Assembly (NCBI GenBank): GCA_051876105.1
Contig: JBJEHN010000072.1
Span: 1 to 64,000 of the forward strand
Length of the DNA: 64,000 nucleotides
Origin: W2P13-069 sp051876105
GTDB taxonomy: Bacteria > Actinomycetota > Coriobacteriia > Coriobacteriales > QAMH01
Direction of reading: 5' to 3'
Position 1 is the stretch's first letter, and each line of letters opens with the position of its first letter. Below are positions 25,089 to 41,078 of the stretch, piece after piece. The translations under genes were made by a program, and so were the position numbers. The notes under the pieces were generated by a model that searched no databases, had not been told where the DNA came from, and was given only the letters and a program-made list of their open reading frames with translations.

Positions 25089-26558
25089 CTAGCCCTTTGC
25101 TGTGATGTCGGCGGCGCTGCGCACGACGTTGTGGGCGATGGGCTTCCACTCGACCTTGCTGAACACGGCCACCAGCGCGATGGGCACGTAGGTGAGCATG
25201 AACAGCGGGAAGGTGAAGACCGACTTGATCTTGGCGGCCGGCTTGGCGTGGATCTGCTTCCACTCGGTGATGACGGTGAGCCCGCCGAAGAGCAGCATGA
25301 TGCCGGCGAAGGCCACGAAGCAGCCCAGGAAGCTCGTGAACGAGGCCACGATGGTGGCGCGGGCGCTGCCGTAGCTGAGGTAGGCGGCCAGGTTCTCTGT
25401 GGTGATGTAGGAGAGCACGTCGCCGCTGAAGGCCGAGCCCGTGAGCAGCGATATGACCACCACGAAGGGGTTGGCGTTGACCGCCGCCGCCGATGCGGCG
25501 CCGCTGATGACCTCGGTCATGGCCGGTGCCATGCTGATGAGCTGCACCAGCCCCATGAGGCAAAACGCCAGGTTGGCGAACACGCTCGTGAGGGTGAGCA
25601 GCATGGCCGGCGCGATGGTCATGAACATGTCGAAGCAGGCCCAGCGGCCGCCCTTGCGCACGCCGATGCCCTTGAAGAGCCCGGCGCCGTAGCGCAGCAG
25701 CACCTGGTAGAAGCCCTTGGCCCAGCGCAGGCGCTGGCGCCAGGAGTCGCGGAAGGTGGTGGGCTGCTCGTCGTAGATGATGGCGTCTTGCACGTAGGCG
25801 ATGCGGTAGCCGTTGGAGATGCAGTCTGTGGAGAACTCGATGTCCTCCGTGAGCAGGTGGTGGATCCAACCCTCGTTGTCCTCGAGGATCTTGGCGCGCA
25901 CCATGAAGCCCGTGCCGCCGATGGCGCAGCTGCTGCCCAGGTTGTAGCGGGCGTTGCTCAGGAACTTGGCCTCGCGCAAGAACCACAGCGCGCTGCCGGA
26001 GGATATCCAGTTGTCGTCGTAGTTCTTGGAGTTGCGGTACGAGGTGAAGGCGCTGAACTCCGGCCTGAGCACCACCTCGCGGTTGACCGCGCGCACAAAA
26101 CCCGCGTCGACCACGTTGTCTGCGTCGAAGACGAAGTAGCCCGCGTAGTCCGTGCGGCCGTCCTCGTCGCCCTCCGAGCGGCGGATCTTGTCGAGCGCGT
26201 AGTTGAGCGCGTAGCTCTTGCCCTTGCGCACCTGGTCGAAGCGCTCGAAGACGATGGCACCGGCCTCGCGAGCGACCTTGGCGGTGTTGTCGGTGCAGTT
26301 GTCTGCGATGACGTAGACGTCGATGAGCTCGGCGGGGTAGTCCTGCTGCTTGAGGCTGCGGACCAGCTCGCCGATGACCACTTCCTCGTTGCGGCCGGAG
26401 ATGAGCACCGCGTAGCGGTTGAGGGGGACGTTGCTGTCGTCCGGCTTGCGCTTGTGGTCGACCACCATCACGTACACGGCGTAGACGACCTGGTACATGT
26501 AGCACAGGCTGAAGAGGAAGAAGAGGAACATGTTGAACGCGTTGATGAAACCCGTCAT
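25089..26558 (-). CDS. membrane glycosyltransferase, family 2 (processive type)
   Basis: This 489-residue integral membrane protein has an N-terminal helix (about 5-32), a cytoplasmic GT-A domain (about 45-290) and at least four helices after residue 300. The GT2 motifs are present: VLISGRNEEVVIGELV at the sugar-nucleotide site, VFDADNVVD (DxD), LLTEDIEFS (TED) and the RQRLRWAKG motif (QxxRW). These define processive synthases related to poly-N-acetylglucosamine, cellulose and hyaluronan synthases. The polymer is unknown. No polysaccharide cluster surrounds it. It is divergent from two small envelope-protein genes. Confidence 0.88.
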   Translation of the reverse strand: MTGFINAFNMFLFFLFSLCYMYQVVYAVYVMVVDHKRKPDDSNVPLNRYAVLISGRNEEVVIGELVRSLKQQDYPAELIDVYVIADNCTDNTAKVAREAGAIVFERFDQVRKGKSYALNYALDKIRRSEGDEDGRTDYAGYFVFDADNVVDAGFVRAVNREVVLRPEFSAFTSYRNSKNYDDNWISSGSALWFLREAKFLSNARYNLGSSCAIGGTGFMVRAKILEDNEGWIHHLLTEDIEFSTDCISNGYRIAYVQDAIIYDEQPTTFRDSWRQRLRWAKGFYQVLLRYGAGLFKGIGVRKGGRWACFDMFMTIAPAMLLTLTSVFANLAFCLMGLVQLISMAPAMTEVISGAASAAAVNANPFVVVISLLTGSAFSGDVLSYITTENLAAYLSYGSARATIVASFTSFLGCFVAFAGIMLLFGGLTVITEWKQIHAKPAAKIKSVFTFPLFMLTYVPIALVAVFSKVEWKPIAHNVVRSAADITAKG

Positions 26559-26744
26559 TGCGCAGTGTCACCTTTCCTGCCGCCTGGCTGAGCGCGGCGT
26601 TTCCTTTCTGCAACCGTCACATAGTACCCCCAAACCCCTGGCGGGTGCAGCAAGCGGCCCCGCCTCTACACCGAAGGCCCACAGGGGCCCTGCTGGAAGG
26701 CGCGCTATACTCGGGTGGAACGCAAGGCGAAGCAGGAGGTTTCT

Positions 26745-27050
26745 GTGGGACGACTCAGCACCATCGAAGACCTTGAGCAGAGGGTCGAACACGAGGCCCA
26801 GGCTGCCGCCGCTGCTGCCGCCGCACAGGCGCCGGAGCATGCGGCCCCGCAGCAGGCAACCGCGCAGGCAGCCGGCCCCCAGGCAGCGCAGCAGGCGCCC
26901 AAGTCGCGGGCCCAGCTCGAAGCCGAGTTCCACGGGCTCGGCACGCAGACCAAGCGCGACGGTGGCCACACCGCCCTCATCGTCGCAGCGGTGGTCATCG
27001 TCGTCGCAGCGGCACTCTACATCGCCAACTACTCCCTGCACTTCTTCTAG
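26745..27050 (+). CDS. small Ala/Gln-rich single-pass membrane protein
   Basis: This 101-residue protein of unknown function has an N-terminal acidic helix (RLSTIEDLEQRVEHEAQ), a long Ala/Gln/Pro-rich low-complexity stretch (about residues 18-55), a charged region and a C-terminal transmembrane helix (TALIVAAVVIVVAAALYIANY). The layout suggests a tail-anchored protein with its N terminus inside. The start is GTG at 26745, five nt after AGGAGG. A TATACT at 26706-26711 may be its -10. It is followed by the next gene after 12 nt, so they form an operon. Confidence 0.7.
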   Translation: MGRLSTIEDLEQRVEHEAQAAAAAAAAQAPEHAAPQQATAQAAGPQAAQQAPKSRAQLEAEFHGLGTQTKRDGGHTALIVAAVVIVVAAALYIANYSLHFF

Positions 27051-27062
27051 GGGGCGCAAGCG

Positions 27063-27923
27063 ATGGCAAGCTACGAGAGCTACCCGGAAAAGCCCCAGAC
27101 CCCGCCCAAAGACCCCGGCAAGAGCCGCCTGCGCACCGTGCTCGCCATCCTCATCGTGGTGCTGCTGGTGGTGGCCGCCTTGGTGGGCGTCATGGTCTGG
27201 CGCAACGGCACCGTGAGCAACGCCCGCCAGCCAGACACCGAGGCCCTGGTCCAGAGCACCGCTGGCGTCTCGTCCGTGAGCTTCCAGCCCGTCGAGCTCG
27301 AGGGCATGCCGGCATGCAGCAAGCTCTACGGCAAGACGCTTGCGCAGGTCCGCGCACTCAAGGGTTCCCAGCTGGCCTTCGATTCCAAGAAGCTCGCCCC
27401 CGCCGGCGAGCTGCCCGCCGGCCTCGGCAGCACCGCCGCGGCGCCCAAGTACAAGGCGACCGCCTCCCTGCAGGGCTGCAAGGGCGCCTACCTCACGCTC
27501 TACTTCGGCAAGGCCAAGAAGGTCGTGGGCGCGTACTACAGCTTCGACCTCGACGAGCTGGGCGTAGCAGAGGCTGAGTTCTCCGTCTACCTGGCAGACG
27601 GCACCGTCGCGTCCTCGCTGCTCTGCGGCGTAGGGCTGGACAAGGACCGCTGCTCCAAGACCGCCGTCGAGGCCAAGACAAGCGCCGCCCCCGTTCAGGA
27701 GGACAGCGGCATGCGCAGCTGCACCATCGGCGACGACACGGGCGCCAAGCTGAAGAAGACCAGCACGACCAAGAAGGTCTACAGCAAGAAGAAGGCGGCC
27801 TACGTCAAGAAAAAGCTCACCAAGAAGGTGCAGGTCGACTTCATGAGCTGGCAGCTCACCCAAACCTACCGCTACAGCCCCGAAGGCCAGACCACCCGCA
27901 CCGCCGAGCTCGCGCTCTCATAG
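27063..27923 (+). CDS. membrane-anchored extracytoplasmic protein, unknown function
   Basis: This 286-residue protein has a short cytoplasmic Pro-rich N terminus, one transmembrane helix (about 25-46, TVLAILIVVLLVVAALVGVMVW) and a large extracytoplasmic domain with four to six cysteines (ACSKLYG, LQGCKGAY, LLCGVG, RCSKT, RSCTIG) that may form disulfides. The last 60 residues are very rich in lysine and tyrosine (KKVYSKKKAAYVKKKL). No family was recognised. It is second in the two-gene plus-strand operon with the small membrane protein, and a palindromic repeat lies just downstream. Confidence 0.7.
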   Translation: MASYESYPEKPQTPPKDPGKSRLRTVLAILIVVLLVVAALVGVMVWRNGTVSNARQPDTEALVQSTAGVSSVSFQPVELEGMPACSKLYGKTLAQVRALKGSQLAFDSKKLAPAGELPAGLGSTAAAPKYKATASLQGCKGAYLTLYFGKAKKVVGAYYSFDLDELGVAEAEFSVYLADGTVASSLLCGVGLDKDRCSKTAVEAKTSAAPVQEDSGMRSCTIGDDTGAKLKKTSTTKKVYSKKKAAYVKKKLTKKVQVDFMSWQLTQTYRYSPEGQTTRTAELALS

Positions 27924-27929
27924 TCAAAA

Positions 27930-27960
27930 TGGGACAGTGGGGACTGTCCCCACTGTCCCA
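27930..27960. repeat. TGGGACAGTGGGG palindrome, copy 1
   Basis: A 31-nt near-perfect palindrome lies between convergent genes. The same unit recurs at 44951, 46691 and 57316. It probably acts as a bidirectional terminator. Similar GGGACAG/CTGTCCC repeats in other genomes belong to REP-like families. Confidence 0.75.
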
Positions 27961-27971
27961 TTCGGCTCCGC

Positions 27972-28853
27972 TTAGGCTGGCAGCTGCAGGAGCTCGGTGC
28001 CGAGGCGCAGGTAGTCCTCGATGTCGAGGGACTCGCCGCGGGCCTTGGGGTCGATGCCACAGCGCTCCAGCAGCTCGTCGACCACGGCTGCGTCGAAGCG
28101 CGTCCTCATGGAGTTGCGTATGTTCTTGCGGCGCTGCGCGAAGGCGGCGTCTGCCACCTGGCAGGCCGCCTGCACCACCGCCGCGTCATCGCACAGCTGG
28201 CTGCGCTCCAGGCGGATGACTGCGCTCTCCACGCGCGGCGCGGGGTGGAAGCAGCGCGGGCTCACCTGGAAGCGCCCCGTTGTGCGCGCGTGCATGCGCA
28301 GCTTGACGGTGTAGGCGCCATAGTCCTTGCAGCCCTTCTGCGCGGCGATGCGGTCCGCGACCTCGCTTTGCACCATGACGGTCATGCTCTGCAGGAACTC
28401 GAAGCGCTCGAACCAGTCCAAGATCACCGTGGCCGCCACCGCGTAGGGCAGGTTGGCCACCAGCATGGTGGGCAGCGGCGCGCCCAGGGCGGCGTAGGCC
28501 TCCTCGAGCTGTGCGCGTTGCACCTTGAGCGCATCTGCGCTGATCACGCGGTAGCGGTCGCTGTGGAAGGCCGTGGTCTCTGCCAGAACGGGGAGCAGGT
28601 CCTCGTCGCGCTCGACCGACACGACCGTGCCGTGGTCGAGCAGTGCCACGGTGAGCGTGCCGATGCCGGGGCCGATCTCCAAGATGCTGTTGCCCGCACC
28701 CTCGTCCTCGAGCAGGCCGGCAAGCTGCAGGATGCGGCCGATGACGTTGTCTTCCACCAGGAAGTTCTGGCCCAGGGAGTACTTGGCGGCCAGGCCGAAG
28801 CGCTCCAAGGTCCCCAGGGTGGCGCTGCGGTTGGCCAAGGGCGAGTAGCTCAT
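27972..28853 (-). CDS. rsmA: 16S rRNA (adenine1518/1519-N6)-dimethyltransferase
   Basis: This 293-residue KsgA-family enzyme dimethylates A1518 and A1519 of 16S rRNA late in 30S assembly. It has LGQNFLVEDNVIGRI at the N terminus, the SAM-binding ILEIGPGIGTLT, the catalytic NLPYAVAATVI (NLPY) and the C-terminal helical domain. The start at 28853 follows GGAGGTG and overlaps the stop of the flavoprotein gene as ATGA. It is the last gene of a tightly coupled metG-tatD-flavoprotein-rsmA cluster. Confidence 0.95.
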   Translation of the reverse strand: MSYSPLANRSATLGTLERFGLAAKYSLGQNFLVEDNVIGRILQLAGLLEDEGAGNSILEIGPGIGTLTVALLDHGTVVSVERDEDLLPVLAETTAFHSDRYRVISADALKVQRAQLEEAYAALGAPLPTMLVANLPYAVAATVILDWFERFEFLQSMTVMVQSEVADRIAAQKGCKDYGAYTVKLRMHARTTGRFQVSPRCFHPAPRVESAVIRLERSQLCDDAAVVQAACQVADAAFAQRRKNIRNSMRTRFDAAVVDELLERCGIDPKARGESLDIEDYLRLGTELLQLPA

Positions 28854-29410
28854 CGCACCTCCTCTGCAATGGCGCGCGCCAGCTCCGGCACGCGCTCGAG
28901 CCGGTAGCTGCCGGCGGTGAAGTCGTGCACGCGCTGTGGCTCCAGGCGCAGGCCCGTGCTGTTGAGTGCGCTGGTGGCGATGGCAACCAGCGGCTCGTAG
29001 CCGAAGGGGTCGCCGCCCTCCCCCACCGCCAGCAGGTGGGCCGGGCGCTTGGGCGGCAGAGGCCGGCCGAGCACGTAGCGGCGCGCCCAGTAGACCTGGC
29101 AGCGGTCGAGCGCGGCCTTGAGCCAGCCGCTGGGGCCGGCGAAGTAGACGGGTGCCACCACCACAGCGGCGCTGCAGGAGTCCATGTGACGGCTGAGCAC
29201 GCCGAAGCCGTCCCCCGCGATCACGCACTCGCCCGTGGCAGAGCAGCTGCCGCAGCCCGTGCAGGCGGCGACGGGGTACTCGGCCAAGGGGTAGAGGCAC
29301 ACGCGGCAGCCCAGCTGGCGCAGCTCGCCGGCAAGCGCCTTGGCAAGGGCGGCGCTGCGGCCCTCCTTGCGCGGGGAGCCCACCAGTATCAGGACCTCGG
29401 GTTGCGTCAC
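28850..29410 (-). CDS. flavodoxin-fold NAD(P)H-dependent oxidoreductase
   Basis: This 186-residue iron-sulfur-flavoprotein-like/NADPH-dependent FMN reductase has the FMN loop GSPRKEGRSAALAKAL, a CTGCGSC cysteine cluster near residue 50 with another cysteine after it, and VVVAPVYFAGPSGWLKAALDRC in the middle. Electron donors and acceptors are unknown. The start is GTG at 29410, with GAGGAGG upstream, overlapping the tatD stop (GTGA); its own stop overlaps the rsmA start (ATGA). In many Gram-positives ribonuclease M5 (rnmV) occupies this slot. Confidence 0.85.
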   Translation of the reverse strand: MTQPEVLILVGSPRKEGRSAALAKALAGELRQLGCRVCLYPLAEYPVAACTGCGSCSATGECVIAGDGFGVLSRHMDSCSAAVVVAPVYFAGPSGWLKAALDRCQVYWARRYVLGRPLPPKRPAHLLAVGEGGDPFGYEPLVAIATSALNSTGLRLEPQRVHDFTAGSYRLERVPELARAIAEEVR

Positions 29411-30468
29411 AGCTCCTCCTCGGGGTAGCGCGGGCGGTCGAGCAGCTCGACGGCGTTGCGGTACAGGCGCTGGCACATGCCCAGCTCGTCCAGCCCGCCC
29501 TGCAGGGCGGTAAAGCTTGGCTGCAGCAGCGGGCGAGGCTCCTCGCCTTCCGGCAGGTCCATGGGGCGCGGGCTCATCAGCTCCAGCGCGCGCTCCCGCC
29601 CCGCATAGCCCAGGCAGTCGAGCAACATGCGCAGGGTGTAGGCGGTGTGGGCCGGCTCGCAGACCACGCCGCGCAGGGGCTCGGGCGCCATGAAGGGGGC
29701 GTCTGTCTCTGTGAGCAGGCGCTCTGCGCTCACCAGGGCAACAGCGGCCCTGGTGCCGCACTCCCTCTTGAAGGTGAGCGGGCCGCCCAGTGCAACGTGG
29801 CAGCCCAGCTCGGCAAAGGGCTCCAAGTCCTGCGGGCCCAGGTTGAAGCAGTGCAGGATGCAGCCCGCTTGGGGCACACCTTCGCGCTTGAGGATCTCCA
29901 GGGCCTCGGCATGGGCCTCGCGGATGTGCAGCGAAACCGGAAGCCCCAGCTCATGGGCCATGTTCAGCTGCAGGGCGAACACGCGGCGCTGGTCCTCGCG
30001 CGGGCTTTTGTCGTAGTGGTAGTCGAGGCCGATCTCTCCCAGGCAGCTGGTGGCGGGGTGGGCCAGCAGCTCCTCCAGTATGGGCCGGCCGAAGTCCCAG
30101 CAGCGCGCGTTGTGCGGGTGCACGCCGCAGGCCATGCGGATGACGGGGACCTCCGCGCCCGCCATGCCCCACTCGTCGAGCAAGGTGCGCGCGGCGGCGC
30201 GCCATTCGCCCAGGCGCGCGTAGATGTCCCTCGACCAGACCTCGCCTTCGGCCTGCTCGGCTGGGTCGGTGATGCACTCGATGAAGCCCACCCCGTGCGC
30301 AGCCGCGCGGGCGAGCGCCAGCGGCACGTCCGCCAGCATGCCCAGGTGGCAATGCGTGTCTGCAACCGGCGCACCCTGCGGCAGCACCGGCGCCGCCTTC
30401 AGCTTCCCCTTGGAGTTGCGGAAGGCGGCGTCGCACGCCTCAAAGCTCTTGAAATCACTCAAAGACAT
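29407..30468 (-). CDS. tatD: TatD-family metal-dependent DNase
   Basis: This 353-residue TIM-barrel hydrolase has the first metal motif DTHCHLG (HxH), GEIGLDYHYDKS carrying the metal-bridging glutamate, and later histidine sites in LPVSLHIREAHAEAL and GCILHCFNLG. TETDAPFMAP supplies the last aspartate. It is longer than the typical 260 residues because of an N-terminal extension of about 45 residues and a longer C terminus. TatD proteins are 3'-5' exonucleases in DNA repair. AGAGGT precedes the start. It overlaps the following flavoprotein gene. Confidence 0.9.
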   Translation of the reverse strand: MSLSDFKSFEACDAAFRNSKGKLKAAPVLPQGAPVADTHCHLGMLADVPLALARAAAHGVGFIECITDPAEQAEGEVWSRDIYARLGEWRAAARTLLDEWGMAGAEVPVIRMACGVHPHNARCWDFGRPILEELLAHPATSCLGEIGLDYHYDKSPREDQRRVFALQLNMAHELGLPVSLHIREAHAEALEILKREGVPQAGCILHCFNLGPQDLEPFAELGCHVALGGPLTFKRECGTRAAVALVSAERLLTETDAPFMAPEPLRGVVCEPAHTAYTLRMLLDCLGYAGRERALELMSPRPMDLPEGEEPRPLLQPSFTALQGGLDELGMCQRLYRNAVELLDRPRYPEEEL

Positions 30469-30511
30469 GAAACCTCTCATGCAAGTCAACGTCCGCACGC
30501 CCCGGTGCCGC

Positions 30512-30619
30512 GTAGCGGTGCGAGGGTGCGTGCAGCTGCAGCGACCAGCGAAGGGAGCGGCCTTGGCGTGCCGTGACCGGAGCTGGGAGCCGCAGATGTG
30601 CGTGCCCTCGCGCCGCTAC
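30512..30619 (-). repeat. class B stem element, copy 2, spanning the metG stop
   Basis: Arms 30512-30526 and 30605-30619 pair over 15 nt with one wobble. The core matches the valS-linked copy (GCGAAGGGAGCGGCCTTGG, GGAGCCGCAGATGTGCGTGC). The inner helix CCAGC/GCTGG replaces CGGGC/GCCCG of copy 1. The metG TAG stop lies within the right arm. The orientation relative to the upstream gene is the same as in copy 1. Confidence 0.75.
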
Positions 30620-32148
30620 AGCCTGGGGAAGAGGGCGTCGCCCTTAACCACTGTGTTGCCGGCGGGCAGGCCGCCCCACTGGGCAGCCTCCGCGCCGTTG
30701 CGGACCTCGGTGGCCTTGCCCAGGCCAAGGCGCGCGTAGAGCTCGTCGCTGGTGGTGGGCATGAAGGGGCACAGCAGCAGGGCGCTGATGCGGCAGGCCT
30801 CCAGGGCGTTGTAGAGCACGGCGGCCAGCTGCGGCAGGGTCTCCTCGGCCTTGGCGAGGTTCCAGGGCGCGCTCTCCTCAACGTAGAGGTTGGCGCGGTG
30901 CACCAGCTCCATGATGGCTGCGGTCGCGCCGCCGAAGTCGACGTTGCGCAGGCAGGCGGCGTACTTGGGGTAGAGCTCGTCCGCGATCTCCTTGAGCGGG
31001 TTTTCCGCCAGCTCGGCGGGGCAGGCGGGCACCACGCCGTCAAAGTACTTGACCGTCATGTTGGAGACGCGGCTGAACAGGTTGCCATAGCTGTTGGCGA
31101 GGTCGGCGTTGTAGACCTGGGTCATGCGGTCGAGACCGATGTTGCCGTCGGAGCCGAAGGTGACGTCGCTCATGAAGTAGTAGCGGTAGGCGTCGACGCC
31201 GTAGGTCTCCATGAGCTGGCGCGGGTAGAGCGCGTTGCCCTTGGACTTGGACATCTTGGAGCCGTCTGCAGCCATGAGGAAGCCGTGGGCGAAGACGTGC
31301 TTGGGCAGGGGCAGGCCGGCGGCCATGAGCATGGCGGGCCAGATCACGCAGTGGAAGCGGATGATGTCCTTGCCCACGAAGTGGAAGTCAGCCGGCCAGC
31401 GGCGCTGGAACTCGGCCTCGTCCTCAGAGCCGTAGCCCAAGGCGGTGAGGTAGTTGATGAGGGCGTCGACCCACACGTAGGTGACGTGCTCGGAGTCGAA
31501 GGGCAGCGGCACGCCCCAGTCGAAGGTGGAGCGGCTGATGGAGAGGTCGTGCATGCCGCCCTTCACAAAGCTCATGACCTCGTTGCGGCGGATCTCCGGG
31601 CGGATGAACTCGGGGTTCTCCTCGTAGTAGGCGATGAGCTTGTCGCCGAACTCGCTCAGCTTGAAGAACCAGTTCTCCTCCTTGATGGGCTGCACGGGGC
31701 GGCCGCAGTCGGGGCAGCAGCCGTCGACGAGGTCCTCTTCGGCGAAGAAGGTCTCGCAGGGGGTGCAGTAGAGGCCCTCGTAGGAGTCCTTGTACAGGTA
31801 GCCGTTGTCATAGAGGGTCTGCAGGAACTTCTGCACGCCGGTCATGTGGCGCTCTTCGGTGGTGCGGATGAAGTCGTCATTGGTGATGTCGAGGTCGCGC
31901 CAGAGCTCCTGGAACTGCGGGAGCTGGCTGTCGCACCACTCCTGCGGGGTCATGCCGTGCTCGGCAGCGGACTGGGCGACCTTCTGGCCGTGCTCGTCGA
32001 GGCCGGTGAGGAAGTGCACGTCCTGGCCGTCGAGGCGGTTGAAGCGGGCGATGGTGTCTGCCGCAATGGTGGTGTAGGCGGTGCCGATGTGGGGCTCGCC
32101 GTTGACGTAGTAGATGGGGGTGGTGATGTAGAACGGTTGCTGGCTCAT
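30616..32148 (-). CDS. metG: methionine-tRNA ligase
   Basis: This 510-residue class I synthetase charges tRNA-Met. The HIGH-type motif is in YYVNGEPHIGTAYTT, the KMSKS loop reads GSKMSKSKGNALYP, and a zinc knuckle CxxC ... CxxC (CTPCET, CCPDCG) lies in the connective peptide. The C-terminal tRNA-binding/dimerisation domain is absent, so this is the short form. The start at 32148 has GAGAGGG upstream. Its stop lies in stem element B2. It heads the tatD-flavoprotein-rsmA cluster. Confidence 0.95.
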   Translation of the reverse strand: MSQQPFYITTPIYYVNGEPHIGTAYTTIAADTIARFNRLDGQDVHFLTGLDEHGQKVAQSAAEHGMTPQEWCDSQLPQFQELWRDLDITNDDFIRTTEERHMTGVQKFLQTLYDNGYLYKDSYEGLYCTPCETFFAEEDLVDGCCPDCGRPVQPIKEENWFFKLSEFGDKLIAYYEENPEFIRPEIRRNEVMSFVKGGMHDLSISRSTFDWGVPLPFDSEHVTYVWVDALINYLTALGYGSEDEAEFQRRWPADFHFVGKDIIRFHCVIWPAMLMAAGLPLPKHVFAHGFLMAADGSKMSKSKGNALYPRQLMETYGVDAYRYYFMSDVTFGSDGNIGLDRMTQVYNADLANSYGNLFSRVSNMTVKYFDGVVPACPAELAENPLKEIADELYPKYAACLRNVDFGGATAAIMELVHRANLYVEESAPWNLAKAEETLPQLAAVLYNALEACRISALLLCPFMPTTSDELYARLGLGKATEVRNGAEAAQWGGLPAGNTVVKGDALFPRL

Positions 32149-32239
32149 GATGCCCTCTCTTGTCGTATGCGAATGATGCACGTAACCGAACAGTATACTC
32201 CCGCGCCCGCCCCTCCCCTCTCCAGGGCACACCGCAAAA

Positions 32240-32263
32240 GGGGCCGCCCTCGCAGGCGGCCCC
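32240..32263 (-). terminator. intrinsic terminator of rpoBC
   Basis: GGGGCCGCC pairs with GGCGGCCCC, followed on the minus strand by TTTT. It lies 29 nt past the rpoC stop. Confidence 0.85.
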
Positions 32264-32291
32264 TCGGGTTCAGCGCGTGTTCAGCTGGCGC

Positions 32292-36671
<4,380 letters not shown>

Positions 36672-36674
36672 GTC

Positions 36675-40172
<3,498 letters not shown>

Positions 40173-40239
40173 CTACTGTCCTCCTTCATATGTGAGCAGA
40201 TTGGTTCCTACGAATGCACATTGCACCAATAGGACCTAG

Positions 40240-40268
40240 ACCATATTTATTTGACCCGCTCTCGTCAA
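40240..40268 (-). promoter_or_regulatory. rpoBC promoter
   Basis: On the minus strand TTGACG (40263-40268), a 17-bp spacer and TATGGT (40240-40245) form a strong sigma-70 type promoter. The leader would be about 60 nt. Confidence 0.7.
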
Positions 40269-40276
40269 GGAAAACT

Positions 40277-40303
40277 TTGCCCAGCGGGCGTTTGGCTGGG
40301 CAA
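40277..40303 (-). terminator. hairpin upstream of rpoB promoter
   Basis: TTGCCCAGC pairs perfectly with GCTGGGCAA; on the minus strand AAGTTTTCC follows. It probably ends transcription arriving from the phosphodiesterase gene before the rpoB promoter. Confidence 0.5.
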
Positions 40304-40402
40304 CCATCGGCAAACGGCACAAAAAAATCGGAGATGCACATACACCTCCAACTGTCAAGCACAGAGATAAAGTTGTCTATCGCCAATCTCTCAAGACCGA
40401 AG

Positions 40403-40581
40403 GCGAGCAAGGCCGGGGAGGTCGCCTGAAGGGATATTCCCGGAGCAGAGTCCGCCTGGAGGCTTTTCGGGGCCGAGGACTGTCTGAGGGCCGAAGGCCC
40501 GAGTTCCGCAGGCGAAAAGCCGGAAGGCGGACTCGGGTGCGCAGGGCTATCCCTTCAGGCGACCTCCCCGGCCTTGCTCGC
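40403..40581 (+). repeat. class A stem element, copy 2 (possible structured RNA)
   Basis: Perfect 34-nt arms (40403-40436 and 40548-40581) enclose the conserved core: CGGAGCAGAG, GAGGACTGTCTGAG, GAGTTCCGCAG and ACTCGGGTGCGCAG. The second helix GAGTCCGCCT/AGGCGGACTC has one extra T-A pair compared with copy 1. A third, GGCTTTTCG/CGAAAAGCC, has no simple counterpart in sequence there. A tip hairpin GGGCC-GAA-GGCCC is also visible. It lies 3' of the phosphodiesterase gene and upstream of rpoB. Confidence 0.72.
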
Positions 40582-40613
40582 TCCCCGCAGGTTCGGTCTG
40601 AGCAGGTTCACTA

Positions 40614-41069
40614 TCACAGCTCCCAGGCGCGCGTTGGCCCGACGACGCCGTCTGCGAGCTCCACGGTGAGGCACTGCCGGGCGCTGCCCTTGCGGGGCCT
40701 GCTGGCGCTGCCCGGGTTGATGATGCGGCACTCCCCCCTCACCTCGTCGCGCGGCACATGCGTGTGCCCGTGCACCACCAGCTTGTACTCGCCGCTGCGC
40801 GCCAGCGCCTCGGCGTCCTGCGGGTAGTGCGTGACCGCAAAGGGCACGCCGCCGACGATGCCGCACACCGTCTTGCGCACGGAGCTGCCGTAGTCCTGCC
40901 AGTCGTTGTTGCCCAGGCAGCAGTAGGTGGGTGCGATGGCCTCCAGCTCCCAGAGCACGCTGGGGCGCCCCATGTCGCCTGCGCAGATGATGTAGTCCAC
41001 CCCTGCGAAGACGCGGTAGATGTCCTCGGAGAGGTCCCCGTGCACGTCGCTGATGATCCCCACCCTCAC
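40614..41069 (-). CDS. YfcE/MJ0936-family phosphodiesterase
   Basis: This 151-residue calcineurin-fold metallophosphoesterase has the metal motifs ISDVHGD, CAGDMG, LGNNDW, and the paired histidines in VTHYPQ and VHGHTHVP, in canonical order. Small YfcE-type enzymes hydrolyse phosphodiester model substrates; the natural target is unknown. The start is GTG at 41069, 9 nt after the M29 peptidase stop, so it is the last gene of that operon. Class A element 2 lies just past its stop. Confidence 0.88.
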   Translation of the reverse strand: MRVGIISDVHGDLSEDIYRVFAGVDYIICAGDMGRPSVLWELEAIAPTYCCLGNNDWQDYGSSVRKTVCGIVGGVPFAVTHYPQDAEALARSGEYKLVVHGHTHVPRDEVRGECRIINPGSASRPRKGSARQCLTVELADGVVGPTRAWEL

Positions 41070-41078
41070 GGCGCGCCC

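Noticed and set aside
25063..26613. Alternative minus-strand reading frame of about 516 codons over the glycosyltransferase gene
   Set aside because: It is an Arg/Pro/His/Gly-rich shifted frame of the real gene and carries no motif.
26568..27863. Open frame antisense to the two envelope protein genes
   Set aside because: The plus-strand frames have ribosome sites and clear transmembrane segments, while the antisense frame is Gly/Ala/Leu-rich without domains.
28850..29761. A 303-residue version of the flavoprotein extending into tatD
   Set aside because: The extra N-terminal residues are a shifted-frame reading of tatD; GTG at 29410 has a strong ribosome site and starts the flavodoxin fold.
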